DNA from: Diaporthe sp. PMI_573
Taxonomy: Eukaryota > Ascomycota > Sordariomycetes > Diaporthales > Diaporthaceae
DNA length: 64,000 nucleotides
Assembly (NCBI GenBank): GCA_021399435.1
Contig: JAJTUP010000096.1
Location: 1 to 64,000, forward strand
Reading direction: 5' to 3'
The notes beneath the pieces are model-generated. The model did no database searches. It saw only the letters and a list, made by a program, of their open reading frames with translations, and was not told the origin of the DNA. Numbering within the stretch: the first letter of the stretch is position 1; every line of letters begins with the position of its first letter. Below, piece after piece: positions 40,104 through 51,894 of the stretch. Made by a program: the position numbers and the translations under genes.

Positions 40104-40628
40104 TCAAATGTCGGCCTCAGGCGTCCAGCCGGGAAAGTAGTCCGACTGGGGAGGGGGCGACGCAACCGATTCGTTGTCGTCCTCGTCCGGCAGTGGGGAT
40201 GCGGCATCTTCCTGCTTGCCCTTGCCCTTGCCTGCCTCGTCGCCACGCATTGCATCCTCGCCCGCAGGACATGCCGTCCAACAACCATAGTCCATGTAGA
40301 CACTCCGTTGCGCCCGTTCGGCATTTAGCTCCCTCCGCCTAGCCTTCCATAAAGAAAACTCCTCCAAGGTTTTCCTGACAGCATCGCACTTGAATTGTAT
40401 AAATGGATGGTCTTCAGCCAGAGTTTCTCCATTAGCGTATGGTAGGTCTGGCTCGTCCGCGGCCGAGCCGTCCTGATAAACATTATCGGTAGTGGCCGCG
40501 GTGTACTTGTCGAGGCCGGGCTTGTGGTGCTGAGTGCCGACCGTTTGCTTGCGCGGGGCGCTGGTCATGCTTGCGATGGACCCTCCGGGATCCTTGGATG
40601 CGGTCGGGTCGCGATAATCGACAGACAT
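40104..40628 (-). CDS. Hypothetical acidic/lysine-rich protein
   Basis: A 174-codon frame starts MSVDYRDPTASKDPGGSIAS. The middle, FIQFKCDAVRKTLEEFSLWK, continues into ARRRELNAERAQRSVYMDYG. The tail is low-complexity (DEAGKGKGKQED, DEDDNES), ending PGWTPEADI. CTTTTTAG precedes the ATG closely, so an upstream exon may exist. No family. Confidence 0.38.
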   Translation of the reverse strand: MSVDYRDPTASKDPGGSIASMTSAPRKQTVGTQHHKPGLDKYTAATTDNVYQDGSAADEPDLPYANGETLAEDHPFIQFKCDAVRKTLEEFSLWKARRRELNAERAQRSVYMDYGCWTACPAGEDAMRGDEAGKGKGKQEDAASPLPDEDDNESVASPPPQSDYFPGWTPEADI

Positions 40629-41931
40629 CGAGGCAGTCTAAAAAGGACACAGATGCTAAGCAGTGTGAAAAAAGGCTAGTGATTTTGTTTGAACCGAGAG
40701 GCGATAATGTGCCCGAAAAAGAGACAATGTGGCTGGCCGTGGGAAGCTCGCATGGGGCTCCACATTCCTTGGCAGCATCGACTCGAAATCTCATTCGCGC
40801 CCAGCTTGGTCGCCCCTAATTTGGGATTTGCAAGATAGTGAAGTAAAGTACGAAATTAAATGTACAGTACTGTAAGGCTTTCTCAAAAGAACTATAAATC
40901 CTTTAAAAGTTAGCTTGAATTATTGTAACCCAGCATCCATGTAATGGTGACAAACGAAAGATCAAATCGATCAAAGTACGGTCTTTCGTTGTTTTCACCA
41001 CGGACGCTATTTACTCACACATTAGGCCAAGTCTACCGACTCCACTCGATGTCCAAGGATTTGGCTAAAGGCTTCCTGCTGTCCGATATGTTAAACGATG
41101 AAGACTCACATCTATCATGCAACGCTGCAGAGGCACAATCGTCGTTAGGCAAATTGCCCATCTTTAAGACTTGGGCGGAAGCCTTAAAAAGATTCTCGAG
41201 CCTGGTCGAGGAAGGAGGTTTCGTTAACAGATAAGGCTGAGGCATTAATGGTGGGAGCTGGAAGAGCTGCGTGATCACTCGAGTTTCCAAAACAGTAAAA
41301 GTCCTTCACACGCCACATACTTCGTCTCGTTCATCAGTGGACGCAAAATATAGAGAGAAATATCCAGTTCAGAGTCGATGACCAAAGCTTTGTGGAAGGC
41401 TAAGCACTAAACCGCACTTACTGGAAGAAATAATACCGGATTTTTTTCGACATCTACTGGGGTAGGAGCCATAACATGACCGACAAGGATGTCACGGATG
41501 AAGTCCGTCGGCGTGTCCGAGCTGGCAGCGGGCGACGCCAAGATGATCCTCGCTGAGAACATGGACCGCGCGTTCGCAGACGGGGCGTTTGGCTGCCGTG
41601 GTTCGCTTGTGAAATGATCGCGGTGAGAGGGAGGGGTTCAGGCCGGTGGCTGGGACAAACAATCGTTGCCGAACACGTAGTCTGGCTGGAACTCAAAACT
41701 CACGCTCCAGGGGCGGTATGATTAATCATGATTTTGGGTACGCCATCTATTTCCTTCAGTGTGAATATCCAGTTTCATCGGTCAATGATCATTCGTCCGC
41801 AGTAGCCTGTTTCAAACGATGAATGTCTGGACTCAACAAGGACAATGTCCATCAGGCTGCGTAGTCCGGATTGTCAGCCTCGCGCAAAACGTCCGGCTGG
41901 CGTTGGGCCGACCTCCTGCACGAGGCGGGAC
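40629..41931. other. Intergenic with palindrome and hairpin repeat
   Basis: TACAGTACTGTA at 40863-40874 and the 67-bp hairpin repeat at 40933-40999. Short frames at 40944-41234 (+) and 41454-41696 (-) have no family. Confidence 0.45.
40933..40999 (+). repeat. 67-bp dispersed hairpin repeat, copy 2
   Basis: GCATCCATGTAATGGTGACA, then AACGAAAGATCAAATCG, to TCTTTCGTTGTTTTCACC. The 9-bp arms AACGAAAGA/TCTTTCGTT pair exactly in this copy. Confidence 0.7.
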
Positions 41932-42163
41932 CGCTGCATGCCACTATTCCCACACACTTAAGGGCACCAAATAAGCACTATTAGACCCAAGTGTTGGCAA
42001 ACTTTGCCTAAATTAAACAAATTAAGCACTATTAGACCTAAGTGTTGGCAAATGTTGCCTACATTGCCCACGATGCCTACGTCGTCGCCTATGTGACCCA
42101 GTTATCAAATAGTAAGACAATAAAGCCGGGCATCACGGCGACGATCTCGTCCTGCGTTTCCTT
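41932..42163 (-). repeat. ~230-bp dispersed repeat, copy 2
   Basis: Matches 27641-27862 from CCGCTGCATGCCACTATTCC to CTCGTCCTGCGTTTCCTT. Differences are mostly transitions (for example CCC to CCT), compatible with decay. The coding stop present in copy 1 is altered here, so the frame runs on. Confidence 0.7.
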
Positions 42164-43241
42164 GGGTATCTTCTAGCAGAGAACATATCCTGGTTTAGGA
42201 CAACTACCGCTTGAGCAGATCTACCAGTATCCACTGACTGACGAATCGATAAGCCACTTGGACTACTTCGAAGCATCATGCAGCGAAGCAACGTCCACCT
42301 GTATGGGTAACACCAAGTTCCGTCGTTGTATCTCCTTGTGTGATGAAGCTGAGAAGTGTAAGTTGATGCCGAGTTGCAAGGCTCTGCAAGGCTTATTCAG
42401 GCGTGTTTAGCGATGTTGAAATTGAAATGGAGATGTTGTTCGGGATTGCCTGGGTCACAATATACTATATATCGTTCAGGGATCGACTTTACTTCCTCTT
42501 TCTTTTGCAAGCTTTCACTAGTATCCATAAGCCGTATTGAGAATAAACAGTCAGATCTATTGACCTTATCGACCGCCCAAGGCACCGAGCGGGAGCATTT
42601 GAATGAGTCCGACTCTGCAAGCGGAAATTAGAGGCGGCGGCGGCCGGAGAGCAGAGTGCGTCCCTTGTGTGTGGCCCTCAGGGTGAGATAGTGTGGTACT
42701 CCTTATCTCCAACCCATGCAACAAGGTATGTTTGGACGTGAGTCGTTTGGACACGCATCGGCAGGGAGCTCTCGTCATCGCTCACAAGACGGGAAGTTGC
42801 ATAAGTACAGCACCCCTGACCAATGATATTTGTCCCGCGCCTCACGCCGAAGTCCCAATGTCCTTATAGTCTGTATTTTTTGGAAGTACTTTAGTTGGAC
42901 AGAAGTACATATGCAAAAGCGTGAAAATACAGTATATACGTTCGAAAGCACTATAGGACAGTACATGATTTGCCTTTACTTTTAGAAACGGTGTGGCAGT
43001 AGCGGCTATATAAGTAATTAATATGTCCTGCTCCTTTTTCACTTTACGCCCATGGCCGGACAGCTTCCCTTTCTGAGAAAAAGTACAAAGTGCCAGTTTT
43101 ACATTCGCTCGGTAGCCTTGTCGCAAATTTTATTTTCTCCTGCTAAACACTACTCACGAAGCTTGCTCGACCTCATCAGCCGAACAACACAATATTATCT
43201 CGGCCAATGCTCTAGTATCATCCTTACGCGCCTCGCCCAAC
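42164..43241. promoter_or_regulatory. Intergenic; right part is the upstream region of the DUF3455 gene
   Basis: No gene recognised at 42164-42950. CTATATAAGTAATTAAT at ~43004 is a TATA-like element ~235 bp before the DUF3455 ATG. Confidence 0.4.
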
Positions 43242-44097
43242 ATGCTCTTTTCAAAGATCAAGCCGATTCTGTCCTTGTTTGTTGTGGCAGCCGATGCAGA
43301 TTTGGGGAAGGGCTACACACACGACCCATGTGTCACGCCAACCCTGCCGAGTACGGGGTGTAAGCCGCTCACTTATCGAGACGAAAACTGTAGACTAACT
43401 CGTAGCAGCAATCGACCTCCCTGCGCCCAGCATGAACCTTACGGTCACCTATGTTGCCCTCGGCCACGGCATCCAAAACTATACATGTGCCTCCGAAAAC
43501 GCAACAGCCATTCCTATTGGAGCCCTTGCCGTTCTTTACGACATTACTCCCGTGTACCCTGGCATAAGCAGCATCAGCCTATCAGCCGAAGATTTCAACG
43601 ATCTCTCCGCAAATGTGCTGTGGAAGACAGCAATCCCACTCAACCTCATCGACGCAGCAGCCCAAGGCCCCGGCTCCCCCCTCCCCGAATCCCACTACCA
43701 GGCCGACGCCGCAAACCCGTTCCCCGCCTCGCCCTCGGACCTCGGACTCGGCGGCATCAGAGCCAAGTTCCTGGGTTTCCACTACTTTGACGCAGAATCG
43801 GCGCCTACATTCGACCTGGTCGGCAGCGCGGACCCGGTGGGCCTGTTCTTTAGCGGGGAGAAGACGGGCGATGTTAAGGCGCCAGCAGACGCGGACAAAG
43901 GCGTGCTACGCACTGGCGCGATCGATTGGCTACAGCTTGGCGACAACGGGCGAGGCCTTAGCAGGGATGTCGCCCTGGTGTACCGCGTCGTTACTGCCGG
44001 CGGTGTTGCACAGGCGTGCTCGGTCAGCGGGGCGAACGATCCTGGTCAGGCGCTAAGCGTACCGTATACTGCCCAGTACTGGTTCTATAGTGCTTGA
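43242..44097 (+). CDS. Secreted DUF3455-family protein, two exons
   Basis: Exon 1 is 43242-43359 and exon 2 is 43409-44097. The 49-nt intron has GTAAGC, GACTAAC and TAGCAG, with phase-1 joining, giving 268 aa. A short signal peptide starts MLFSKIKPILSLFVVAADA. The DUF3455 core begins VTYVALGHGIQNYTC and carries AIPIGALAVLYDITPVYPG, LGFHYFDAESAPTFDL, TGAIDWLQLGDNGRGLSRDV, VYRVVTAGG and a C-terminal VPYTAQYWFY. This family is common in ascomycetes and usually extracellular; its biochemical role is not established. Frame, introns and length are normal, so this is a healthy gene among transposon debris. Confidence 0.88.
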
Positions 44098-44179
44098 GAA
44101 CTGTTTAATCGTCGAAAAAAATCAAATATCTGAACCGGCGAAGTATTTTTCAAAAAAAAATAAAATAGTCTGCTCATTC

Positions 44180-44300
44180 TACAAGTTGGGGCCAGCAGGA
44201 AGGTAACGAGGAAGAAGGTCCAAATCGACCCAAATGCGGTCATTGCAGACATTGAGGCTATTCGGAGGTCATCGTGCCGGCAATTCTTACGGTGGCACTG
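44180..44300 (+). pseudogene. Short pogo-type transposase tail
   Basis: The frame reads SRKVTRKKVQIDPNAVIADI, then EAIRRSS, before a stop. It is the same C-terminal motif as at 9169 but diverged. No other part of the element is present. Confidence 0.5.
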
Positions 44301-45146
44301 ATAAAACGTCTCCGATCCCAAACTCAACCATCAACAGCGGTGCCTGGAATAGTTTCCCTCAACATGGGATCAAAAATACGTGAGACCCGTGTCATTACGC
44401 AACTGCGAGCTGAGGATCTTAAGGAAAGTGAGGATAAACTTGAGGAGTATGAGGACAGACTTGAGGACATCAACGCCTCATCAAAATCATATCATTCTTG
44501 TGTTCATCAATCAATTCGGCACCAAAAACACCCCTAGGCCAAAGAGAAAACGGGTGTCCTTAGACGTTATAGCGATGGCACAAGTCCCTGATGACTCGGG
44601 TCTCGAGGCACAGTTGTTTTTACATTCTCACGCTTTTCAAAAATAAATACCCTCACCTTCTTTACATATCTTACATTTGGTTCTTCGCACTACATCTTCA
44701 AGGACAATGGTATTCCTGTCCTTTGCCCCCTCAACAGATCTTACTTTACAGTACGGTTTACTGTGGCCTATAGAGCATGAGTAACAATATTACATTTCCC
44801 ACATTACAGTACAAGGAGTATATACTACAGGACCCCCATATTTATGTTTAATGAATCAGGTACATTTAGCTCTGTAACGATGAGAGAAGTACCATCGTCT
44901 AGGAGGTGGTAGAAACCCACTTGGATGGATACTTGTTTCGGTAGTTTCCCATGTGCGTACTATGCAGTACTTCGAAAATTTATCAAAGCACTCTACTGGC
45001 TTTTTAAAAGAGCTCACGTTTGTGTCCTTCGTAGTCAACTAGAAGGACGACATAGAGTTCAGGCAGATCCAGATACGCAGTACCTTAATTTCATACATAT
45101 TTATCTTTATGTCCTTTGTCAATCATCTAGCCTCTATAGTTAAAAT
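44301..45146. other. Intergenic, nothing recognised
   Basis: Short frames only. Several TACAGTAC half-palindromes (44756, 44806). No family recognised. Confidence 0.4.
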
Positions 45147-45344
45147 AAGGCTGTTTACCAAGCACGTTTGGAAATTATATGGCCTCCCCACGACAATTGT
45201 CTCTGACTGAGGCCCTCAATTTGTGTCTGAATTCTGGAAACACCTTATCCGCCGCCTGAAGATCTCCGCCACCCTGTCGACCGCTTACCACCCTGAGACT
45301 GACGGACAGACTGAGCGCATGAACGCCGCCCTAGAAATTTGAAT
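45147..45344 (+). pseudogene. Ty3/gypsy integrase core fragment with a stop
   Basis: The frame gives VWKLYGLPTTIVSD, TGA, then [20 protein letters not shown] and [14 protein letters not shown]. This is the integrase core between the second catalytic Asp and the Glu. The TGA replaces the residue that is usually Arg or Asn after SD (CGA would give Arg), consistent with a C-to-T change. Both flanks are lost. It is not the same family as the window-edge gypsy. Confidence 0.85.
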
Positions 45345-45731
45345 ATTGACCAGCTTTTTTCCTCCCTTGTCGTGCTCAGAAGCGTGGTTAATGTAGCGGC
45401 TGAGATTGCCATATATGGCCGCGTCTACCCAGATGTCTTCGTAGTCCAGGAGCGTGAACAAGTAACTGCTGTGTCTGGAGTCGTCGAAAACGTCGCCGCG
45501 TCGTGCTTCTCGACGGACACCTCGTCGTGCGAGATCAATTCCCCAGCGGGATGAGCTCTAAAGCATCATCATAAGCAAGGTTAACGGTAAGGAAGCTATC
45601 ACTGATAACGAAATATCCTAAGTAACCAGTTTTTATAATGCATGATTAAACAAGAATATATAGCTAGCTTTATAGAACTAGGTCGAGATTAAGCTATATA
45701 TAAGTTAGCAAGATATAGCTAATTTCCTCTA
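45345..45731. other. Intergenic, nothing recognised
   Basis: AT-rich towards 45700. A 71-codon frame has no family. Confidence 0.4.
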
Positions 45732-48055
45732 ACGTGGTTTACCACCCAGCGAGCGGTACCACCTAGCGAGCGATTTTCATCAAGTCTACTGACTTTTGTC
45801 AACCCTAGCACCCACCGAGTGTAAAAGAATCAATTAAATTTGGCACCAATTGGTGCCAACTAGTCTTATTTGCTTACTTTCAATTAATTTCATTCATTTA
45901 GAGATGTTTGCATGGCTGCAGTGCTAGTCTGAAGTTGTTGACTTTTGGTGGGAAAATCGGCTTCCCCACCAAAATGGAGCATTTTAGCCATGCAAGATCA
46001 ACCTCAATCTATACCAGCCAGACCAACTATTTGGGCAATCCGCCGCGGACCGCTTAAGAATGTACTATTATACACTCAGAATCTGACTGACTAGACCCTT
46101 CTACATCTTTCTTACAAGTTTTTGTATAATGCCCAGTCTCGCCGCAGTTGCCACATTGTCGTTAAGGCGGTCCGCCGCGGTCTGCCTCCTCGGCACCACC
46201 AGCCATTTCACCAGCCAGCCGCTTCCCCTTTTGTTTCTCTTCAATTATCACCTGGGAATCCACAATACTAAGTGCTCCTCCCAGCTGCACTCGTGTTCTT
46301 TTGGCCCTCCGGCGTTTGGCGAGTGCTATATTGGCGTCTTGAAGTGTGCGGATCTGCTCGCTCATCATGGTGAGTGAGTGCGCCATCACTTGTGCACCCT
46401 TCGCCAGCCGATCCACTGCCTCCATAATTGGTGTAGGAGAGCTTCCCTGATGGGTAGATATCTTGCCCTTGATAAAACTTGATTACTGGACAGTCTGCTG
46501 AGCATTGGAAGGTGTTTATGACTCCCAGTTTTGGGGGGAAGCTGGTATAGATGGTAATGGAGTTTATAGGCAGACATCTAGCTTGGAAATAACAGAATCC
46601 GGGTCCTATGGAGAAATCCCAGCTCCTCTAAACCCAGATCTCATGTTTTCTTCTGTAAAGATCTTGTCGTGGGCTGCCTTGAATGCAATGAAGAACTCAG
46701 ACTTGGTAATGTAGTTGATAGAGGCCCGGATGAAGAGATTGATCTCATTACTATATGCACGCTTCAATGGCGAGAATAATCCAACGTCTAGTGGCTGGAG
46801 TAGATGAGAGGAATGCGGTGGCATGCTGATAGGGATAGTGTTGTGCTCTTTGCAGTACTGCTCAAACTCCGCTGATACATGGCTCTCATGGCCATCAAGG
46901 ATAAGCATCCGGTACGCACCCTTTGTCTGTTACTTTGTATGCTTGTCGAAGTGCTAAATCCATTCAAGACCAGTCTTGTTATCTGTCCACCCATTTGGAG
47001 TAGGCTTGATGATCCAGCTTGGTGGGAAGCCTGACTCTGTTGTCCAGTTAGCAAGGTGGTAGGCGCCTTGCATGATGACGAACGGTGGGATACACCAGCC
47101 CTTCGCATTGATGCATTCAATGACTGTCGCCCATTCTCGATTTCCAGGTTGTACAGATTTAGCCTTTCCATGTCGATCAGAACGTGCAACAACCATTAAT
47201 GCAATTATCACGCCCATCATAAAGCCAGTCTCGTCAAAGTTGTATTGGTCGTCATCTGTGATGCCATACTTGGCTATCATTTTGCGGAGTAGCCGAAACC
47301 AGTTCCCAATAACCTCTGGATCTTCGCAGAGAGCCCTCTGATAGTCATGAGGTCGATTAAACTTGGTTTTCAAGCTTGATTGTGCATCTATAAAGCATCG
47401 TGCCCAGTGCTTGCCAACAGGCTTGCCATCACGCGATGCTAGCAGGAGGTTGGCCATATCTTCCACACCAGAAAGTCGCATTGGAAATCCTCGTGCATCT
47501 TGATTAATAATATGCTAGACAAGCACTTGCTCTTCAATTAGTTTAAGTTTATGGTCGTTGACGCGTTTTGTTTTGCGTGTTGCTCGGTTGTTCATCCTGT
47601 GCTTAAGAGTTGAGCAAGGGACGTTAAAGATCCGCGCAGCCTGGGCAGCGCTTAAGGGTTTTTTGCGGTTTGTTTTGGATTTCTTGATAGCTTGAAGGGC
47701 TAGAAGGATCTTATCTTCTTTAGAATAAATTGGCATTGTGGATGCTGAGTTTTAGCGTATTGAATAGTTAAGTAGTTAGAATGATGCGAAATTGACGCGA
47801 AAAACTAGGACGCGATCTGTACCAAAAACAAACCTACCCACCAAAACTTTAAGTTTTCAGACTAGCACTGCAACACTACCACAACTCTAAATTAACCAGA
47901 TAATTGAAAGTAAGCAAATAAGACTAGTTGGCACCAATTGGTGCCAAATTTAATTGATTCTTTTACACTCGGTGGGTGCTAGGGTTGACAAAAGTCAGTA
48001 GACTTGATGAAAATCGCTCGCTAGGTGGTACCGCTCGCTGGGTGGTAAACCACGT
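45732..48055 (-). mobile_element. Pogo-type DNA transposon with 155-bp perfect inverted repeats
   Basis: Termini ACGTGGTTTACCACCCAGCG... at 45732-45886 and 47901-48055 are exact reverse complements over 155 bp. TA flanks both ends (45730-45731, 48056-48057), the target duplication of Tc1/mariner-pogo elements. The ends contain nested palindromes such as TTGGCACCAATTGGTGCCAA. The single transposase gene on the minus strand is inactivated. Confidence 0.92.
46054..47736 (-). pseudogene. Pogo-type transposase with eight in-frame stops and a C-terminal zinc knuckle
   Basis: The single reading frame starts MPIYSKEDKILLALQAIKKS with an HTH (AQAARIFNVPCSTLKHRM). A CENP-B-like segment follows (QDARGFPMRLSGVEDMANLL). 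The DDE domain has YNFDETGFMMGV (first Asp) and MLILDGHESH (second), plus MPPHSSHLLQPLDVGLFSPL. The C-terminus ends in CGNCGETGHYTKTC, a C-x2-C-x4-H-x4-C knuckle. Stops interrupt it at 47515, 46954, 46930 and 46606, at three places between 46606 and 46425, and at 46162. No indels were needed to read through. Most stops sit where CAG/CAA (Gln) would fit, that is CpA to TpA changes. Confidence 0.9.
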
Positions 48056-48781
48056 TATAAGTAATACTGTCTGACTGCGGGACTGATGACGGTGTGTCCC
48101 CTTGGAGCTGATTTTAGAGTTCAAATACTCGCACCCAAAATACAGTAAAAGGGTCTCTTCGTTTAAGCATAAAAACCACCCAGTAACCACTCCCCAGGAG
48201 GCGCTAAGAATATACTGCTGTATTTTTCAATGTACTTTTAGAAATGCATGGTACGGCGGACATGGAAAAGGCCCCACGGAACCAAAAAAACGAAGACACG
48301 TTCGACGGCTATGAACCAATGGAATCAGCTCGGACGCGATGCCACGGCAACCGCGACGCGATGTGGTGTGCAACAACAAAAGAAGGAGGCTGGCAACGGC
48401 TGCGGAGCTAAACACGATTGGTCGATGGTGTTCTTGGCCCGGGATGTTTACCCCAGAAAGACGGGAAGCTCCGCCATCCAGAAGGATGACCGGGATCATT
48501 GGCCTGGATGGAAGCTCGGCGATTGACATCGTATTCAATGCTACGCAGGAAACCATGTCTCGGACTAGGCACAGGTCAAATGCGCTCCCTCGAGCAAACC
48601 GGTGGACTATGCGAACCACAGGGGCACTTAAATACTCTGCTGTTTACTCCTCGCACCTAGAAGTTGGCTTCTCCCTCGATCGGTCTTTTGTTCTTTTCCA
48701 TCCATTCAGCTAGCCTTCCTACCGTCGAAAAAACATCCTCAGACACTCAGACGACACTACAACTCAAACTCGGGTGCCAAA
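48056..48781 (+). promoter_or_regulatory. Upstream region of the 2OG-oxygenase-like gene
   Basis: Pyrimidine-rich DNA at ~48660-48725 (CTCCCTCGATCGGTCTTTTG, then TTTTCCATCC) precedes the ATG at 48782, a common feature of fungal core promoters. Shadow frames on both strands at 48227-48713 have no family. Confidence 0.4.
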
Positions 48782-51700
48782 ATGGGGAGTGATTCGGAGG
48801 ATAGTTCACTCTCCGAGTACGAACATCCAAGCGAAGACGAAGCTAACTTCCGACAAACTCTCCTCGAGCGCATCGACGAAATTCAAACGACAGGATCCTT
48901 TGCAACTGGCAATGTTCTTGATTCCTGCCCAATCCCAGGCATTTGCGTGGATGGCGGCGAGCCTATCGCCCTACCGCTGTCGGAAGAGGCAGCTCAAAAC
49001 CTCGCCAGCAAAAGTGACAAGGCACCCTTTGGCAAGCGCAGAAGAACACTAGTGGACGAGACGGTGAGAAAGACGCTGCAGATTAGCGCAGAGAGAATCA
49101 GCTTCCAGAACCCACAATGGGACGGTTTTGTCAACAAACTTGTCCAGCGTGTTGCTCATGAGCTTGGAGTACCACCTGCTCCTAACGGGAACAATGTTCG
49201 TGCCGAGCTATACAAGCACCTTCTCTACGAACCAGGAGCCATGTTCAAGCCTCACAAAGAGTAGGTCAATATGCGTCCCGGCACATAGCACCGTAACGGA
49301 GGGCTGACAGTCTAGGATAGTACTGAGAAGAATCCGGGCATGTTTGGAACCCTAGTTATCTGCCTTCCTTCAGAACATACAGGCGGTGCGGTATGCTTGC
49401 AGCATGGGAAAGATTCAATGGAACTATCTACCGCTGAGACGTCAGCGTATGGTTCCTACTACCTTGCTTGGTATGCAGACGTCACCCACGAGGTAAGTTA
49501 TCTTCTTGGCTTTAAGACGACTTAGTACTCACTGGTACAAAGATCAAGCCAGTTCAGACAGGATACCGGTGGGTCCTTACGTATAACCTCATCATCGATT
49601 ACGAGAGCTCTCGCCTATCAGCCTCGGTGCTAGATTCTCAGATCCAAAGTCTGGTAGAAGCCCTGTCACCGTGGGAAACGCTGCAATATCCGCCAGACTT
49701 TCTTGTCTATCCTCTCGATCATCAGTACACACCGAGAAACTTGTGTCTTTCTAGCCTGAAAGGCCTCGATTACCAGCACGCTCGCTGCCTTGCCGACAGC
49801 TGTGACCGGCACGGAAAATTCTACCTGTTTCTTGCCCAGCTCGATAAGTACAGGTGTTGGCCAAACGACGAGGACGGTAGATCCAACTTGACACGCCGGA
49901 CATATCTGCACCACGTCTGCAGCCTCGAGGGCTTCGAGCTATCTCCACTAGAGGTGGACATAGATAGAACCTCGCTTTTGGACTCCATAAACTATAAAAG
50001 AGACCCGGACTTTCGCGCCGGTGGAGAATATATGGGAAATCAACATGAAGATATAGAGGAAACCTACTCGGATATGGTAAGCTTTCTGATGTCGAAGCAA
50101 CGTAACATCACGAGCATGACGATGCTGACAATGGTTGTTTAATGTCAGGTACTTGTTATTGTCCGGGCAGACTCCCTGCACGCCCCCCTCTTTGACCCGA
50201 GTTCTCCTCAAGACGTAGACAGAGTTATGAGGCATTTACGGGCGGGTATCAACTACAACACTAAGACGACGCTGCAAAAGATACTTGTTCGCCTTTGCCG
50301 CATAATCTTGGATCAAGGGTTTGCCGACGAAGTGGCGAACGATGTGTACCTCGGTTATGCTGCAGTCACCGCTGCGTTTCTCGGCGATTGGCCCCTCTTC
50401 GAGGAAGCGCGGGAGAAGACTCTCAAGGCCTGGGATTATGGCTCTTGGTCTGCACTCGGTGGACTGATTGATCTCCAGGATCCCCCGATTGAGATAGACG
50501 AGTAAGACCCGCCACAACATCACTGAACTCCTTATTGGATATGCCGCTAACATGCACGCCCTCTCTAGTATCTTCAAATCCTTGACAAAATGCGGCACGT
50601 TCTGCGGTGTCTACAAGGGTCTAACCCATTTCTACAACGGGTTTTGTGGAAGCCACCTTAGCCAAAAAGACCCAGCAAAGGCGGAGTACGGGAAGCAGTG
50701 GTACAGCGACAAACTGATCAAGACGCTTGATATGTGCGACACTTCCATGGGAGAGAAAGACGCTGCCACAATCAAGGAAATTGTTTTGGACCTGATCATC
50801 CAATACACACCAGAACAGCGGTAAGAGAATCCGAGTCCCTCTGTATCTGTGTTTTGGCATCCTCTTACGACCAAGTCATTCGAGTTCCCAACGACAAATC
50901 GAATTTCCACAACTAACCGCTCATAGAAAGAAGATAGACAAAGCAGTCACGGACTTTGTTGACAGGTTCAAAGAAGTCAAGGAGTTCGTGAATGCACTGA
51001 ATGTCGAGCTCCTCCTCGAACTATCGGATCCGAAAAATGTCCGGAAGGAATTTCTTCGCGACCTATTTCGTATCATTTCAGAATTCGCAATCTCGACGTT
51101 CGACTTCGAACTCTACTACGCATACGTGAAGCGTCTATACTACAGCAACACCAACGTACTCATTCGAGATTTCTACAACCAAGCATTGGCGCACAACAAG
51201 GGCTTAGCTTCCAATCTGTTGCGGCAGCTTTCAGCCCAGGCTCCCAATGCCGAGAAGAATACAGTGCTGGGAGTTCTATCGCCGCTGATGAAAGAACTGC
51301 TTCCATCGTTGGATACAGGTTCCCTGGAGGTGCAGACCTGCTTCAAGTCGCTCGTGGAAGCCTACATTACCAAGACCGTGGGCAAAGAGCCGTCAAAGCC
51401 AAAAGACTGGGCTCGGCCGGCGGAAGTGTACGGGTGCTATTCTGGGTGTAAGGCGTGTCCAGAGCTGAACGCCTTCCTAAAGGACCCCGAAGCGAAGGAA
51501 AAAACGATAGCCCTGACTGCTGACGACCAAAGACACGTTAAATGGCACTTCGGCTATCTAGAGAGGAACGGGGATCGCGAGGGTGAAGTCCGCTATACGA
51601 AGACGTTGAAAGGGTGGGAAAAAACGCCACCGCAACTGGGTGTTGGATGGCGAAGCGGCACAAGAGAAGCTCCAAGAGCTGCCAAAGGACGCCCTGAAAC

Positions 51701-51894
51701 AAGCACTCGGCGACAAGTACGACACGCTCATGGCGCTCGACCTGGTCAGGATCGACAGGGCCACTGCCCAAGGTCCTAACAAGGCCCAGCCACCCTCACG
51801 ACCAAAACGCAAGAAGGGCAAGGACGCAAACAACACTGCGCCTGTGAGGACTTCGAAGCGCGCGCGGCGCGGCGGAGAAAAGATCGAAGGCTGA
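48782..51894 (+). CDS. 2OG-Fe(II) oxygenase-like fungal protein, six exons, late frameshift
   Basis: Exons are 48782-49260, 49321-49492, 49543-50076, 50149-50501, 50569-50820 and 50927-51894, with consistent phases. The N-terminal third is a prolyl-hydroxylase-like double-stranded beta-helix: AELYKHLLYEPGAMFKPHKD gives the H158-x-D160 iron ligands, THE gives H216, and GYRWVLTYN gives R226 for 2-oxoglutarate. Such enzymes hydroxylate or demethylate using Fe(II), oxygen and 2-oxoglutarate; the substrate of this fungal family is unknown. The long helical remainder is family-typical, with a Lys/Arg-rich, nuclear-type tail. In exon 6 a run of six A at 51619-51624 throws the frame: GWEK-RHRNW-VLDGEAAQE is restored only with five A. 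The intact product would be 918 aa; as written, the last ~90 residues are replaced. Five clean introns suggest a living gene with a very recent lesion or a base-call error. Confidence 0.82.
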
